From an uncultured Lachnospiraceae bacterium (GTDB taxonomy: Bacteria > Bacillota > Clostridia > Lachnospirales > Lachnospiraceae): a DNA stretch of 64,000 nt. Of the stretch, positions 33,755 through 42,512 are shown piece after piece; the first letter of the stretch is position 1; every line of letters starts with the position of its first letter. The notes beneath the pieces are model-generated. The model made no database searches, was not told where the DNA came from, and saw only the letters and a list, made by a program, of their open reading frames with translations. The DNA is taken from contig CADBFZ010000011.1 in NCBI GenBank assembly GCA_902794095.1, positions 58,655 through 122,654 of the forward strand. The letters run 5' to 3'. The translations under genes and the position numbers were made by a program.

Positions 33755-35818
33755 TTAAACCACGAATCCGATAGGTGAACGCTGAGTCTTTACTTTCTCC
33801 GCGATATTAACCTCAAAGTCTTCACACTTTAAAGTCCTGAGCGCCTTAGAGCCGATCTTTTTATCCTTGTATTCGGTAACCAGTCTGCGGGACTGGGCCA
33901 TCTGAGCCTGTTCAAAGAGATTCCTTGCAAATCTTCCATTTCCGAAATCTTCCATGAGGCACGCAGATTCAAATATACCGTGGCATTTTTCCAGAGCCTT
34001 ACCACCGATATGATATCCCTGTTTATCTATCATAAACTTAAGAATATCCGTCATCTCATCCGGATTGTAATCGGGAAAATCCAGATGAAAAGCAATTCGG
34101 CTTCTGAGGCCCTCATTCTTATCAAGGAATTCGGACATCTTACCGGGATAGCCGGCTAATATAACTATAACATCATCCCTCTGATTTTCCATCTCCTGAA
34201 CGATGGTGTTTATTGCCTCATCAGCAAAGGATCTGGTGTCATCCACGAGAGAATATGCTTCGTCTATAAAAAGAATACCACCCTTAGCCTCCCTAAACTT
34301 TGCTCTTACCTGCTTGGCTGTCCAGCCAACGTATCTTGCAATAAGATCTGCTCTTCCGCATTCTACGAATTTACCGCCGTCGATAATGTTTTCTTTTCTC
34401 AAGATCTGAGCAAGAAGTCTTGCAACGCTGGTTTTGGCACTACCGGGATTTCCGGTAAACACCATGTGCATCGAAGCTCTTTGATAGGATAGCCCGCAAC
34501 CCTGTTTCAGTTTACCGATCTTACCCGCATCGATGATCTCATCAACGAGCTTTTTGATATTTGCAAGCCCTATCATCTGCTGCAGTTCCTCATAAGGTTT
34601 ACAATTATCTTTCTTTTCTTCTAAAACGCACTCAAAATTGCTGTACGCCTTATAGATATGTTTGCTCAAACCGTTTTTATACCACGAATCATGTATCAGA
34701 TATACATCTTCAACGCTGTACATAGATTTCTTGGAGAGCTCCTCTTCCATTTCCTCATCAGTCGGAGTATATATCTCAGGATCCGCGAGGCGGAGAAGGT
34801 ACTGTTTAGCCTGTTCTCTGTCACCATATCCTTCATTGATGATAACAATTCTGATATCCTCCTGAAGTTTGGAGACCATTTGAGCAGAAAATCCCGGACG
34901 TTTACTGCATTCAACAAAAATACAAAGTGTGTTTAACTGATATTTAGTTATCACCTTGTAAAAGAATTCGATTACCCTGTGATATGAAGACGCAAAATTC
35001 CCATGGTCCTCATCGGTTCCGCACATCTCAATTATCACGGCGTTTCCCTGAGAGGATCTGAACAGATTCTCAAGTTCGGATTCATCATAGCAACCCTCGT
35101 TTATGTTAAATACTCTTACTATTCTTTTGCCGTAAAGCCGTTTATTCTCGATAAGAGCAGGAACCAGAATATTTACAATATCCATGGCCGCTTTGGTACT
35201 TGATGCGGAGATTTTATAGTGCACCGGATTTCCGTAAAAGCCTTTTACATTATCGTCGGAATAGATTCGATCAAGCTCCTCACGAAAGGACTTATCCGCC
35301 ATGATAAGTTCGGCTGCTTTCGTAGCATCTTCAAGTGATTCATATCTGTTTTCGGAAAGTTTCTCTTCAACTGAAAACTGATTATTTTTAAAATAATCTA
35401 TCCCGATAGCGCTCTGATCCATGTGCCATCTTCTTACGTATCCGTTATCATCCGCTTTTTCGAGTAAGAATTGAAATTTAGTTGCCGATAATTCCTGACT
35501 TTCCGAAAAAGTCATATCCTTAACCGAATAGTTTTCTTCAATAACCTTCCTGATCGAATCATAGCAATACTCGATGTTTATATTTTTAGCCGGATAAGCG
35601 ATCACCGCATCAAAACACCCTTCCTTTGCATCACAGATATAGGCAGATATTTTATTATCCGGATCAAAACACAACCCGAGCCTTCCGTTCAGTTCCTTGA
35701 TATGATTCACCCACATCATTCCCGGGTTATTCGCGTTTTCAGGAAATGTGAGATGTTTTAATCCCGGATCATCTGTTTCTTTGTCCTTATATTTGATCTG
35801 CGTTTCGCAAAAAATCAT
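33755..35818 (-). CDS. CbbX-like AAA+ ATPase with long N-terminal region
   Basis: A 687-residue cytosolic protein. Residues about 410-680 form a CbbX/CfxQ-type AAA+ module: Walker A GNPGSAKTS (456-463), Walker B ILFIDEAYSLV (515-525), sensor region VIVILAGYPGKM and Arg finger region GLRSRIAFHLDFPDY. Residues about 200-390 look like a second, degenerate nucleotide-binding fold without a Walker A. The first 200 residues match nothing I know. CbbX relatives remodel Rubisco, but similar ATPases occur in ESX loci, sporulation and accessory islands. Here it follows two small unknown genes and precedes a winged-helix regulator. Confidence 0.85.
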   Translation of the reverse strand: MIFCETQIKYKDKETDDPGLKHLTFPENANNPGMMWVNHIKELNGRLGLCFDPDNKISAYICDAKEGCFDAVIAYPAKNINIEYCYDSIRKVIEENYSVKDMTFSESQELSATKFQFLLEKADDNGYVRRWHMDQSAIGIDYFKNNQFSVEEKLSENRYESLEDATKAAELIMADKSFREELDRIYSDDNVKGFYGNPVHYKISASSTKAAMDIVNILVPALIENKRLYGKRIVRVFNINEGCYDESELENLFRSSQGNAVIIEMCGTDEDHGNFASSYHRVIEFFYKVITKYQLNTLCIFVECSKRPGFSAQMVSKLQEDIRIVIINEGYGDREQAKQYLLRLADPEIYTPTDEEMEEELSKKSMYSVEDVYLIHDSWYKNGLSKHIYKAYSNFECVLEEKKDNCKPYEELQQMIGLANIKKLVDEIIDAGKIGKLKQGCGLSYQRASMHMVFTGNPGSAKTSVARLLAQILRKENIIDGGKFVECGRADLIARYVGWTAKQVRAKFREAKGGILFIDEAYSLVDDTRSFADEAINTIVQEMENQRDDVIVILAGYPGKMSEFLDKNEGLRSRIAFHLDFPDYNPDEMTDILKFMIDKQGYHIGGKALEKCHGIFESACLMEDFGNGRFARNLFEQAQMAQSRRLVTEYKDKKIGSKALRTLKCEDFEVNIAEKVKTQRSPIGFVV

Positions 35819-35838
35819 GCGACCACCTCCGATTAAAT

Positions 35839-36267
35839 TTATAATTTCTCTATTTTTCCGTCCGAAAGATACCTTTGTATCCTTATATTCCTCAGCCAGG
35901 CCGATAATCTGAAATCCATTACGCCTTCCTTATCGTAGAGCTTGGGATTCCAACATTCCGGATTCCCCTCGGAATAAAACTCATCGGTCACAAAAATGGT
36001 TTTACTCAGATAGTAAAGCGGAACTGCTTCAACGATCTGACCTTCATCATCCAGTTTCAGTTCTATTTTCATAAGAGGATCCATGAATAATTCACCCAAA
36101 TATTCCGATGTCGAGCTCATCTCAATTGTCAGTTTGTTATCCTCTCGTGATGAATAATAAATTCTAAGATCCCACTCCGATCTTGTCCGGAGCCTTGCAC
36201 TCTCCGGACCGATCTTTTTAAGTATCCTTGCTATCTTTCTTCCGTTTTCCTCTCTTAAATTCTTCAT
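35839..36267 (-). CDS. Uncharacterised protein of the AAA+ operon
   Basis: A 142-residue soluble protein, basic at the N-terminus (REENGRKIARILKKIG) then mixed alpha/beta with several aromatic strands (EWDLRIYYSSRE, LSAWLRNIRIQRYLS). No motif recognised. Its start overlaps the stop of the 66-residue gene by four bases and it ends 20 bp before the AAA+ gene, so it is part of the same transcript and may act with the ATPase. Confidence 0.7.
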   Translation of the reverse strand: MKNLREENGRKIARILKKIGPESARLRTRSEWDLRIYYSSREDNKLTIEMSSTSEYLGELFMDPLMKIELKLDDEGQIVEAVPLYYLSKTIFVTDEFYSEGNPECWNPKLYDKEGVMDFRLSAWLRNIRIQRYLSDGKIEKL

Positions 36268-36464
36268 GCTGCACTCCTTCTCTTAAAATATCTGTTCTCA
36301 TCTATGAGTATCTGCTCTTCCGATACCTTTCTGCCTTTTGAATCGATTCTTACCAGGGTGTACATCTCCATTTTCGGTATGTACTTTTCGATGTGTTTCG
36401 TTCTTTTCTCCGACCTGAGAATCTTAAGTAATGCCTTGCCTTTTTCAGTCAGTTTAATCTTCAT
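36264..36464 (-). CDS. Small basic protein heading the AAA+ operon
   Basis: A 66-residue basic protein (KLTEKGKALLKILRSEKRTK) whose first part looks like a winged-helix fragment; function unknown. The start at 36464 is preferred because GGAGGG lies 7 bp upstream; a frame extended to 36503 lacks a ribosome site. First gene of a four-gene minus-strand operon ending at 33133. Confidence 0.65.
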   Translation of the reverse strand: MKIKLTEKGKALLKILRSEKRTKHIEKYIPKMEMYTLVRIDSKGRKVSEEQILIDENRYFKRRSAA

Positions 36465-36696
36465 ACTCACGCCCTCCATATCCGCATTTTCACTGTGTTC
36501 CATATTCGATTTTTGCTTTTGTGTGCAGAGTATAGCATTTGGGATTTTTATAAATGGCCAATATAATGGCGGATGCTATCAAATGCTGCATTTATACGGG
36601 GAGTGAATAGATTGAAAGCACATACGCCAAATACATGTCGTTTTTAGAAAGACAGATGTGGTACTCTTTTCATATAAGCCATAAGGAGGAATGCAT

Positions 36697-36939
36697 ATGA
36701 GTACAGCAAAGCCTGCAGGAAGCCCATGGGAAAGTAAGTATGAGCTTATGCTCAAAGAAGTTCCAAAGAATGAAAAAGAACGCAAAGCTGCTGAAATGCT
36801 TCACGATGGCGGGAGCCTGATTGAAAGCATGCTTAAAAGTGGCCTGACTCACGAAGAATTCAATGATCTTTATAAAAGATTAGGGGATTGGGAGAATGAG
36901 TATTTGGTAAAGATTAATAAGACAAACAGTGACGGTTAG
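36697..36939 (+). CDS. Small hypothetical protein
   Basis: An 80-residue soluble protein, helical and charged (NEKERKAAEMLHDGG, HEEFNDLYKRLGDWENEYL). I do not recognise it. AAGGAGG lies 7 bp before the ATG at 36697; an ATG at 36691 would sit on top of the ribosome site. It is divergent from the AAA+ operon and 240 bp upstream of the nuclease-like gene, from which a hairpin separates it. Confidence 0.65.
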   Translation: MSTAKPAGSPWESKYELMLKEVPKNEKERKAAEMLHDGGSLIESMLKSGLTHEEFNDLYKRLGDWENEYLVKINKTNSDG

Positions 36940-37021
36940 AAAGATACAACATTTTCAGAGCAAGAGTATTGGTCAGACGTGATATAAACGGCAAATTATA
37001 TCTGTATGATGTTGTGACAAT

Positions 37022-37090
37022 AAAAAAAGAAACGAGCAAGCCGCTTGAGCCATAGACTGTACGGTAGTAAACTTCGTTTCTTTATTTGCA
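37022..37090 (+). terminator. Long-arm hairpin, probable terminator
   Basis: Arms AAAGAAACGA (37026-37035) and TCGTTTCTTT (37074-37083) enclose 38 bases that hold a smaller CAAGC/GCTTG hairpin; TTTATTTG follows. It probably ends the 36697 transcript. The remaining bases between 36940 and 37177 show nothing else I can name. Confidence 0.5.
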
Positions 37091-37177
37091 TGCTACTTCA
37101 TAATCTTTATAATGTCAATATAAAAAAGAATTATTGTGGCTATCGAATAATCATGACAAACAATAAGGAGAACAAAT

Positions 37178-38020
37178 ATGGCTGAAAGAATATGTGACTT
37201 AATCAAGGGCAGTTTTATAAACGATTACTGGACCGCGGGTTATAAAGCTGAAGTATCTTTTGATACTCTCCTTACCCCGGTTATTGAAGAGATTATTCAA
37301 ACCAAGTTCCCGACTGCGAAATATGTCACAAAAGAATTTCCAATCTTGAGAAAATCATTCAATGACAAAGTGAAATCAGGATTTGATTCTATAAATGTCG
37401 ATTACGTTTTAAGCGATAAAGATAAAGTGTATTTTGTGGAGCTTAAAACAACTATGGACAGCATTGATAAGATACAAATTACGAATTATGAAAACATCTT
37501 AAAAAATACTTTTGACCAATACGTGGATGATTTTATAAGACTTTTAAATCACAACTCTGCATCCGGCATCGGAGACGATGCTTTCCAGAAACAATATAAT
37601 GATTTATTGGAAGAAGATGATCTGCTCAAGCTGTTTAAGACTATATGCATGATCAAAGAGATTCCCGATGAAACTGACACAGAAAACACCAAAGATTTTT
37701 ATAGGACAACAGCTGTAGATTATCTAAAAAATCGAAGAAATCAAATAACCAAAGATAAAAAATCTGAATTATCAGGCAAGAATAAAACACTGTTTCAGGC
37801 CGGTCAAATCCTGGATTATTGCATCTCAAACAGTCAAAATACAGATTGCCTCAGGAACAAAAAAATACAGATTGTTTACTTACTGCCCTCGAATCCGGAA
37901 AATAATAAACTGCCTAAAGAATTCAGATATGTAAATATTGTAGAAGCTCTCAAAGAACTCGAAGGAACAAACCCATATTGTAAATTCCTATGGGATATTG
38001 CTAGCGAAATATTTAATTAA
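37178..38020 (+). CDS. PD-(D/E)XK nuclease-like protein
   Basis: A 280-residue soluble protein. The stretch NVDYVLSDKDKVYFVELKTT gives D75, E88 and K90 in the spacing of the PD-(D/E)XK nuclease core, with candidate upstream Glu residues at 37-38. The remaining part is helical and Lys/Glu-rich. No named restriction enzyme family is recognised. Base use is more AT-rich than in the flanking genes, consistent with acquisition by transfer. It is 13 bp upstream of a beta-CASP-like hydrolase gene, so the two form one unit. Confidence 0.75.
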   Translation: MAERICDLIKGSFINDYWTAGYKAEVSFDTLLTPVIEEIIQTKFPTAKYVTKEFPILRKSFNDKVKSGFDSINVDYVLSDKDKVYFVELKTTMDSIDKIQITNYENILKNTFDQYVDDFIRLLNHNSASGIGDDAFQKQYNDLLEEDDLLKLFKTICMIKEIPDETDTENTKDFYRTTAVDYLKNRRNQITKDKKSELSGKNKTLFQAGQILDYCISNSQNTDCLRNKKIQIVYLLPSNPENNKLPKEFRYVNIVEALKELEGTNPYCKFLWDIASEIFN

Positions 38021-38033
38021 AGGAGCAGGCTAA

Positions 38034-39353
38034 GTGATAAAAATCAAAATCCACCGAGGCACCGACATGATCGGTGGCAGCATCACAGAAATCTATACCG
38101 AAAACACTCATCTGTTCATAGATTTCGGTTCGGAATTAAACCCTGACCCGAATAAATCTACTGATTCTAAGATGATTGAAATGATTAACAAGTCTGAGTG
38201 CGATGCTGTTCTCTTTTCACACTATCATGGTGATCATATAGGTCTGATGGGAAGCATACCCGAGACTGATATCCGCGGACGCAAGATCATGCTCGGAATG
38301 GGACTGGAAGCAAGAAAAGTTTTGATCAGAATCCATAAAACTCTTTCAAGTGACTTCGGTGGCAGTAACAATAATGCCGGTGAGCACATAAAGCTTCTTG
38401 AGTTGTTAAAGAACCGTTCCAGATGGATTGACTTTTTCAACAAGCAAACATTTACTATTGGTGATTTCACCATTACAACAGTACGTGTAGACCACTCTGC
38501 TTTTGATGCGTACATGTTCATAATTCAGGCAGAGGGCAAGACCATCGTCCATACCGGTGATTACCGCACCCACGGACGAATGGGAGAAAGATTATTCCCC
38601 GACCTCAAGGAAGTTCTTGATACTGTAATGGACGGAAAGCAGCCCGATATCCTTATCACCGAAGGCACGATGCTGGAAAGAACAACAGAAAAGGTCATGA
38701 ACGAAGTAGAGCTCGAGACTGAAGCAGAACGCATTCTGTCGCTTCCCGAAAATAAATACGCCTTCCTGCTCTGCTCTTCGACCAATGTTGAGAGTCTGGC
38801 GTCTTTCTGCAATGCAGCCAAGTCCTTAAAGCGTCCTTTTATAGTCAATTCTTATGTTTTCAGTCAGATTAAAGCATACAGAAAAGTTGCTGTCAGAGAA
38901 AAACTCAAAGGGCTTGAATTCAAAAAGGTCTATCCCTTTGAAAATATGGATACTCCTAACGAAAAGCTCGACGGACTCACCCAGCCGGAGTATATGAAAA
39001 AACACGGTTTTGTCATGATGGTAGGAACATCCAATGACTATATACCTCGTATGGAGTATTTCCGAGACGGAGATCCTCTGCTGATATATTCAATGTGGCA
39101 TGGATATATAGACAAAAAGAATCATCCCGACACGTACAACGAGGCGTATGGAAAGTTGTATGAATCATGGAGACATATCGGATTGCACACCAGCGGACAT
39201 GCAACCGTGGAAGATATAGAAAAGATGATCTCGGTAGTCTGCGCAAAGAAGATTATTCCCATACACACGACCAAAAAGAATGATTTTGAAGGCCTTAACA
39301 CAGGAAACTCCGCCATCGAGATACTCAATGACGGAGATGTGTTGGAAGTTTAA
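38034..39353 (+). CDS. Metallo-beta-lactamase fold hydrolase, RNase J/beta-CASP-like
   Basis: A 439-residue enzyme-like protein. The metal ligands are present: HYHGDH at 63-68, H154 (VDHSAFDAY), D176 in HTGDYR, and HTSGHA plus IPIHT near the C-terminus. The insertion between the lactamase halves and the late HxSGHA/PxH motifs are those of beta-CASP nucleases such as RNase J. It should cleave RNA or another phosphodiester. The start is GTG with AGGAG 9 bp upstream. Coupled to the PD-(D/E)XK-like gene; its stop touches that of the convergent ArsR gene. Confidence 0.85.
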   Translation: MIKIKIHRGTDMIGGSITEIYTENTHLFIDFGSELNPDPNKSTDSKMIEMINKSECDAVLFSHYHGDHIGLMGSIPETDIRGRKIMLGMGLEARKVLIRIHKTLSSDFGGSNNNAGEHIKLLELLKNRSRWIDFFNKQTFTIGDFTITTVRVDHSAFDAYMFIIQAEGKTIVHTGDYRTHGRMGERLFPDLKEVLDTVMDGKQPDILITEGTMLERTTEKVMNEVELETEAERILSLPENKYAFLLCSSTNVESLASFCNAAKSLKRPFIVNSYVFSQIKAYRKVAVREKLKGLEFKKVYPFENMDTPNEKLDGLTQPEYMKKHGFVMMVGTSNDYIPRMEYFRDGDPLLIYSMWHGYIDKKNHPDTYNEAYGKLYESWRHIGLHTSGHATVEDIEKMISVVCAKKIIPIHTTKKNDFEGLNTGNSAIEILNDGDVLEV

Positions 39354-39674
39354 TTATTCTTCTATGTGATCTATTCCGGTTGAAAGGATTGTTGCGATGT
39401 GGTCATCGGCGAGGGAATAGAAAATTGTCTTGCCGTCGCGTCTGGCCTTAACAAGGTCCTGCTGCTTTAAGACTTTGAGCTGATGGGAAATTGCTGACTG
39501 TGTCATGGAAAGTGCTTCTGCGATATCCATTACGCAGAGCTCGCTCTGCTGCAGGGCAAGCATTATCTTAAGTCTCGTATTATCTCCGAACATCTTGAAG
39601 AAGTCCGCAACGGAATCAAGTTCTTCATCGGGCGGAGTCGCATCATTAATCTTATTCAGGATCTCTTTATCCAT
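39354..39674 (-). CDS. ArsR/SmtB family repressor
   Basis: A 106-residue winged-helix repressor. LFGDNTRLKIMLAL-like opening (MFGDNTRLKIMLALQQSELC), the recognition region LSMTQSAISHQLKVLKQQDL and the wing ARRDGKTIFYSL are typical. ELCVMDIA has a Cys in the position used for metal binding in ArsR/CadC proteins, but the full ligand set is not obvious. It lies 10 bp downstream of apbE... on the same strand order it follows the ApbE gene, so it may be co-transcribed with it. Confidence 0.9.
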   Translation of the reverse strand: MDKEILNKINDATPPDEELDSVADFFKMFGDNTRLKIMLALQQSELCVMDIAEALSMTQSAISHQLKVLKQQDLVKARRDGKTIFYSLADDHIATILSTGIDHIEE

Positions 39675-39684
39675 CTTATTCCCC

Positions 39685-40680
39685 TTACTTAAGACTGAAT
39701 GTCAGTCTGCTGTCGTTCTCAGTTATTATACCATCCGAAGTGATTACAGTGCCATCATTCATGATATAAATAACTTCTGCGCTATACTGCGCAGCAAGTT
39801 TCAATCCCTCATCAGGTCCCAAAACAAAACAGGCAGTAGAAAGCGCATCCGAGGTAAATCCGTCACAGGCAATAATCGTTACAGATACAGGGCATGTACT
39901 TTCTTCGTGAGCCCAAGCAGGATATCCGGTTCCGGGATCAAGAATGTGATGGTATCTTACACCGTCTAAATCGATGTATCTTTCATAGCTTCCGGAAGTA
40001 GAAATGAAATATCCGCCACTTATCTTAATAATGCCAAATGTTCCTGAAGCGTCTTCTCCAAAGGGATCTTTAATCCCCACTTTAAAAGGTACTCCATCCG
40101 GCTTTGCACCATATACGAGTATGCTTCCGCCCGCGTTTATCACTGCACCGCTTACATTCTTCTCATCAAGTACAGTCTTTACTTCATCCAGATAGATTCC
40201 TTTACCGACAGCGCCAAGATCTATAATGTCTCTGCTTTCAAGAGCTGTTTCGATATCACTAACAGAAGGGATAACAAATTCAGTCTCCCCCTTTGCAGCA
40301 CCGTCTATATCCCAAAGATCTGAAAGCGCACCGAGTCTTACATCAAATGCTCCCGATGATACACTGTTTATCTCATCGCATCGACCGACAAGCGCAGCCA
40401 CCTCTTCAGATAAGTTGCCACTGTTATACTCACTTACAAGGGAACCTTCAGAAAATCTGGACAAAACATTCGCATCAAGATCTTTGCCTATCTCCAACAG
40501 TTCCGAAGGTTTTACCTCATCCCCATACACGGTCACGGTAAACACCGTATCCATTACAAGGTCCGATGCGGTCTGAGGAGTTACACTTCCGCATCCTGTC
40601 AGTAAAGTCGCAACAGATGCCGCACAGCAAACCCCAGCAAAATATTTTTTCAATTGTTTAAACCGGGATAAATGTATCAT
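39685..40680 (-). CDS. apbE: FAD:protein FMN transferase lipoprotein
   Basis: A 331-residue ApbE. After a lipoprotein signal (lipobox LTGC) comes the flavin transferase domain: MDTVFTVTVYG, the metal/FAD region DLGAVGKGIYLDEV, INAGGSILVYG, and the terminal HHILDPGTGYPA plus DALSTACFVLG. It attaches FMN covalently to Thr in extracytoplasmic flavoproteins. It is divergent from a NusG-II/Gx transporter gene pair, a grouping seen in Firmicutes with flavin-based electron transfer; no FMN-binding acceptor is in the window. Confidence 0.93.
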   Translation of the reverse strand: MIHLSRFKQLKKYFAGVCCAASVATLLTGCGSVTPQTASDLVMDTVFTVTVYGDEVKPSELLEIGKDLDANVLSRFSEGSLVSEYNSGNLSEEVAALVGRCDEINSVSSGAFDVRLGALSDLWDIDGAAKGETEFVIPSVSDIETALESRDIIDLGAVGKGIYLDEVKTVLDEKNVSGAVINAGGSILVYGAKPDGVPFKVGIKDPFGEDASGTFGIIKISGGYFISTSGSYERYIDLDGVRYHHILDPGTGYPAWAHEESTCPVSVTIIACDGFTSDALSTACFVLGPDEGLKLAAQYSAEVIYIMNDGTVITSDGIITENDSRLTFSLK

Positions 40681-40707
40681 TCGTCTAAACGTGATAAAAT
40701 AAGGGTT

Positions 40708-41157
40708 ATGTCGAATAAAAAATCCGCAAGTAAATACGCTCCGATTATCATGACCGCACTGCTCGCTCTTATCGCAATCGCATCGGTCATTTGGATCGTG
40801 CTTGTTAAAAATACAAAAGGTGAAACCGTAAGCATTGTTTCAAACGGGATCACTCTTAAAACCATCGACTTAAATACTGCCACCGGTGAGCTTCTTTTCA
40901 CTGTCATTAATGACCCTTCGGATGAAACCGCTCCTTACATCGTGGACGGAAACAAACCTTTGGGAACACATTACAATGTAATCAGGATCACACGAGAAGG
41001 CGCCGAGATAATCGATTCCGACTGCACGACTCACATCTGCATTCACGAGGGAATCACTGATTCACCTGCAAAGCCCATAGTGTGCCTTCCCAACAGACTA
41101 TTGATAACGGTAACAGGCGAAAAATCCGAAACAGATACAGACGCCGTAACATATTAA
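40708..41157 (+). CDS. NusG domain II-containing membrane-anchored protein
   Basis: A 149-residue protein with one N-terminal membrane helix (about 10-30) and an extracytoplasmic NusG_II-type domain. The closing CTTHICIHEGI and IVCLPNRLLITV are the signature, with two or three Cys that may bind metal or form a disulfide. The ATG at 40708 follows AAGGG closely. It is divergent from apbE and 2 bp upstream of the Gx transporter gene. Confidence 0.88.
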   Translation: MSNKKSASKYAPIIMTALLALIAIASVIWIVLVKNTKGETVSIVSNGITLKTIDLNTATGELLFTVINDPSDETAPYIVDGNKPLGTHYNVIRITREGAEIIDSDCTTHICIHEGITDSPAKPIVCLPNRLLITVTGEKSETDTDAVTY

Positions 41158-41159
41158 GC

Positions 41160-41660
41160 ATGAGAAAAGACACCCGTAAAATCGTAACATTGGGACTGCT
41201 GGCTGCGCTTTCGCTTGCAATATATGCATTCGAAAGTGTACTTCCTCCGCTTCTTCCCATTCCCGGAATGAAGCCCGGTCTTTCCAACATCATAATTCTC
41301 TATACACTAAAGAGATTCGGAAAAAAAGAAGCAGGATCTGTACTGCTGGTCAGACTGCTTCTTTCTGCGATCCTATTCGGTAATGCAATATCTCTTATCT
41401 ATTCTGCGGCAGGAGGATTCCTGGCGCTTCTGATTGAGATTCTCTGCGATAAGATCCTATCGGGTAAGAATCTTCAGATCACCGGTGCTTTCGGTGGCCT
41501 CTTCCACAACATCGCACAGCTCATTATCGCTATGCTTATCATGCAGACGGGCGCCGTATTTTCCTACGCTCCGTATCTTTTCATCGCAGGTATCGTAACG
41601 GGACTCTTTACGGGATTTGCATCCCACTTCCTGCTGAAGATTAAGATTCCCGAAACCTGA
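41160..41660 (+). CDS. Gx transporter family protein
   Basis: A 166-residue integral membrane protein with five or so helices, formerly annotated heptaprenyl diphosphate synthase component I. The conserved LPIPGMKPGLSNIIILY near 35-52 is the family signature. It resembles ECF-type substrate-binding subunits. The start is the ATG at 41160, two bases after the NusG-II stop; it has no ribosome site of its own, so it depends on coupling. Genes of this kind cluster with apbE and NusG_II in Firmicutes. Confidence 0.88.
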   Translation: MRKDTRKIVTLGLLAALSLAIYAFESVLPPLLPIPGMKPGLSNIIILYTLKRFGKKEAGSVLLVRLLLSAILFGNAISLIYSAAGGFLALLIEILCDKILSGKNLQITGAFGGLFHNIAQLIIAMLIMQTGAVFSYAPYLFIAGIVTGLFTGFASHFLLKIKIPET

Positions 41661-42512
41661 TCAGTTTTCTTTTTCACGAAGTTCGTTCAAAAGTTGCAAA
41701 ACTGTTTTGTTATAAACGGGGTGAATGTAACCCGGTTCTATTTCGCATATGGGCTCGAGAACGAAGCTTCTGTTCTGCATGTCTACGTGCGGAATATGAA
41801 GTGCCGAATCGCCGTAAACAAGATCATCGTAGAAAACAATATCGATATCGAGAGTTCTGGGACCCCAATGAACCTCGCGGACTCTATTATGTTTTGCTTC
41901 GATTCCCTGAAGGTAAACAAGGAGATCTGAGGGTTCAAGAAGAGTTGAAACCGAAACAGCACAGTTGATGAACTTAGCCTGATCGGTGTATCCGTAAGGT
42001 TCTGTTTCAAACATGCCGGATGCCTTGATGACATTGGTAGAAGGGTCATCTTCAAGTTCAGCGATGGCATCCCTGATATGCTTTTCCCTGTCTTCCATGT
42101 TGGATCCGAGACTGAGAACAGCTTTATGTCTGCTGAGTTTTCTGACTACCGAAACATAATCGAATGGATGTCCGATAGGTGCTTCGGGCTTTTTGATCTC
42201 AACAACAACGCTGTAGATAAGCGAATACTTCAAAAGAAGACTTTTGCTAAGTTCTTCCGCAGCAGTCTCTATGAGCTTGTAAGTATTCTCCGTAAGGAAC
42301 TTGACGATAAAATCGCACATGTCCGCATAGTTGGTGGTGAGCATAAGTTCATCCATGCTCGCTGCGGGCACGATGTTCTGGTATGCGTCAACGCATACAT
42401 AGAAATTCTGTCCGGAGTCGGTTTCTTCCTGGAATACACCGTGATGACCGAATACTTTCAGATCCTTGATCCTTATGAGCGAATAATCTCTTTCACTTCT
42501 CTCCTGTGCCAT
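41661..42512 (-). CDS. folBK: Dihydroneopterin aldolase/HPPK fusion
   Basis: A 283-residue bifunctional folate enzyme. Residues 8-125 form FolB (RIKDLKVFGHHGVFQEE, TNYADM); from about 130 FolK follows (AVLSLGSNMEDREKHI, FETEPYG, GPRTLDIDIVFYDDLVY, PHVDMQNRSFVLEPICEI). It converts dihydroneopterin to 6-hydroxymethyl-dihydropterin and then pyrophosphorylates it. Overlaps folP by 20 bp, with GAAGGA 7 bp before its ATG. Last gene of a PH-folE-folP-folBK operon. Confidence 0.96.
   Translation of the reverse strand: MAQERSERDYSLIRIKDLKVFGHHGVFQEETDSGQNFYVCVDAYQNIVPAASMDELMLTTNYADMCDFIVKFLTENTYKLIETAAEELSKSLLLKYSLIYSVVVEIKKPEAPIGHPFDYVSVVRKLSRHKAVLSLGSNMEDREKHIRDAIAELEDDPSTNVIKASGMFETEPYGYTDQAKFINCAVSVSTLLEPSDLLVYLQGIEAKHNRVREVHWGPRTLDIDIVFYDDLVYGDSALHIPHVDMQNRSFVLEPICEIEPGYIHPVYNKTVLQLLNELREKEN

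Noticed and set aside
33755-35818. AAA+ protein as Rubisco activase CbbX
   Set aside because: No Rubisco genes, much longer N-terminal region, and an accessory context.
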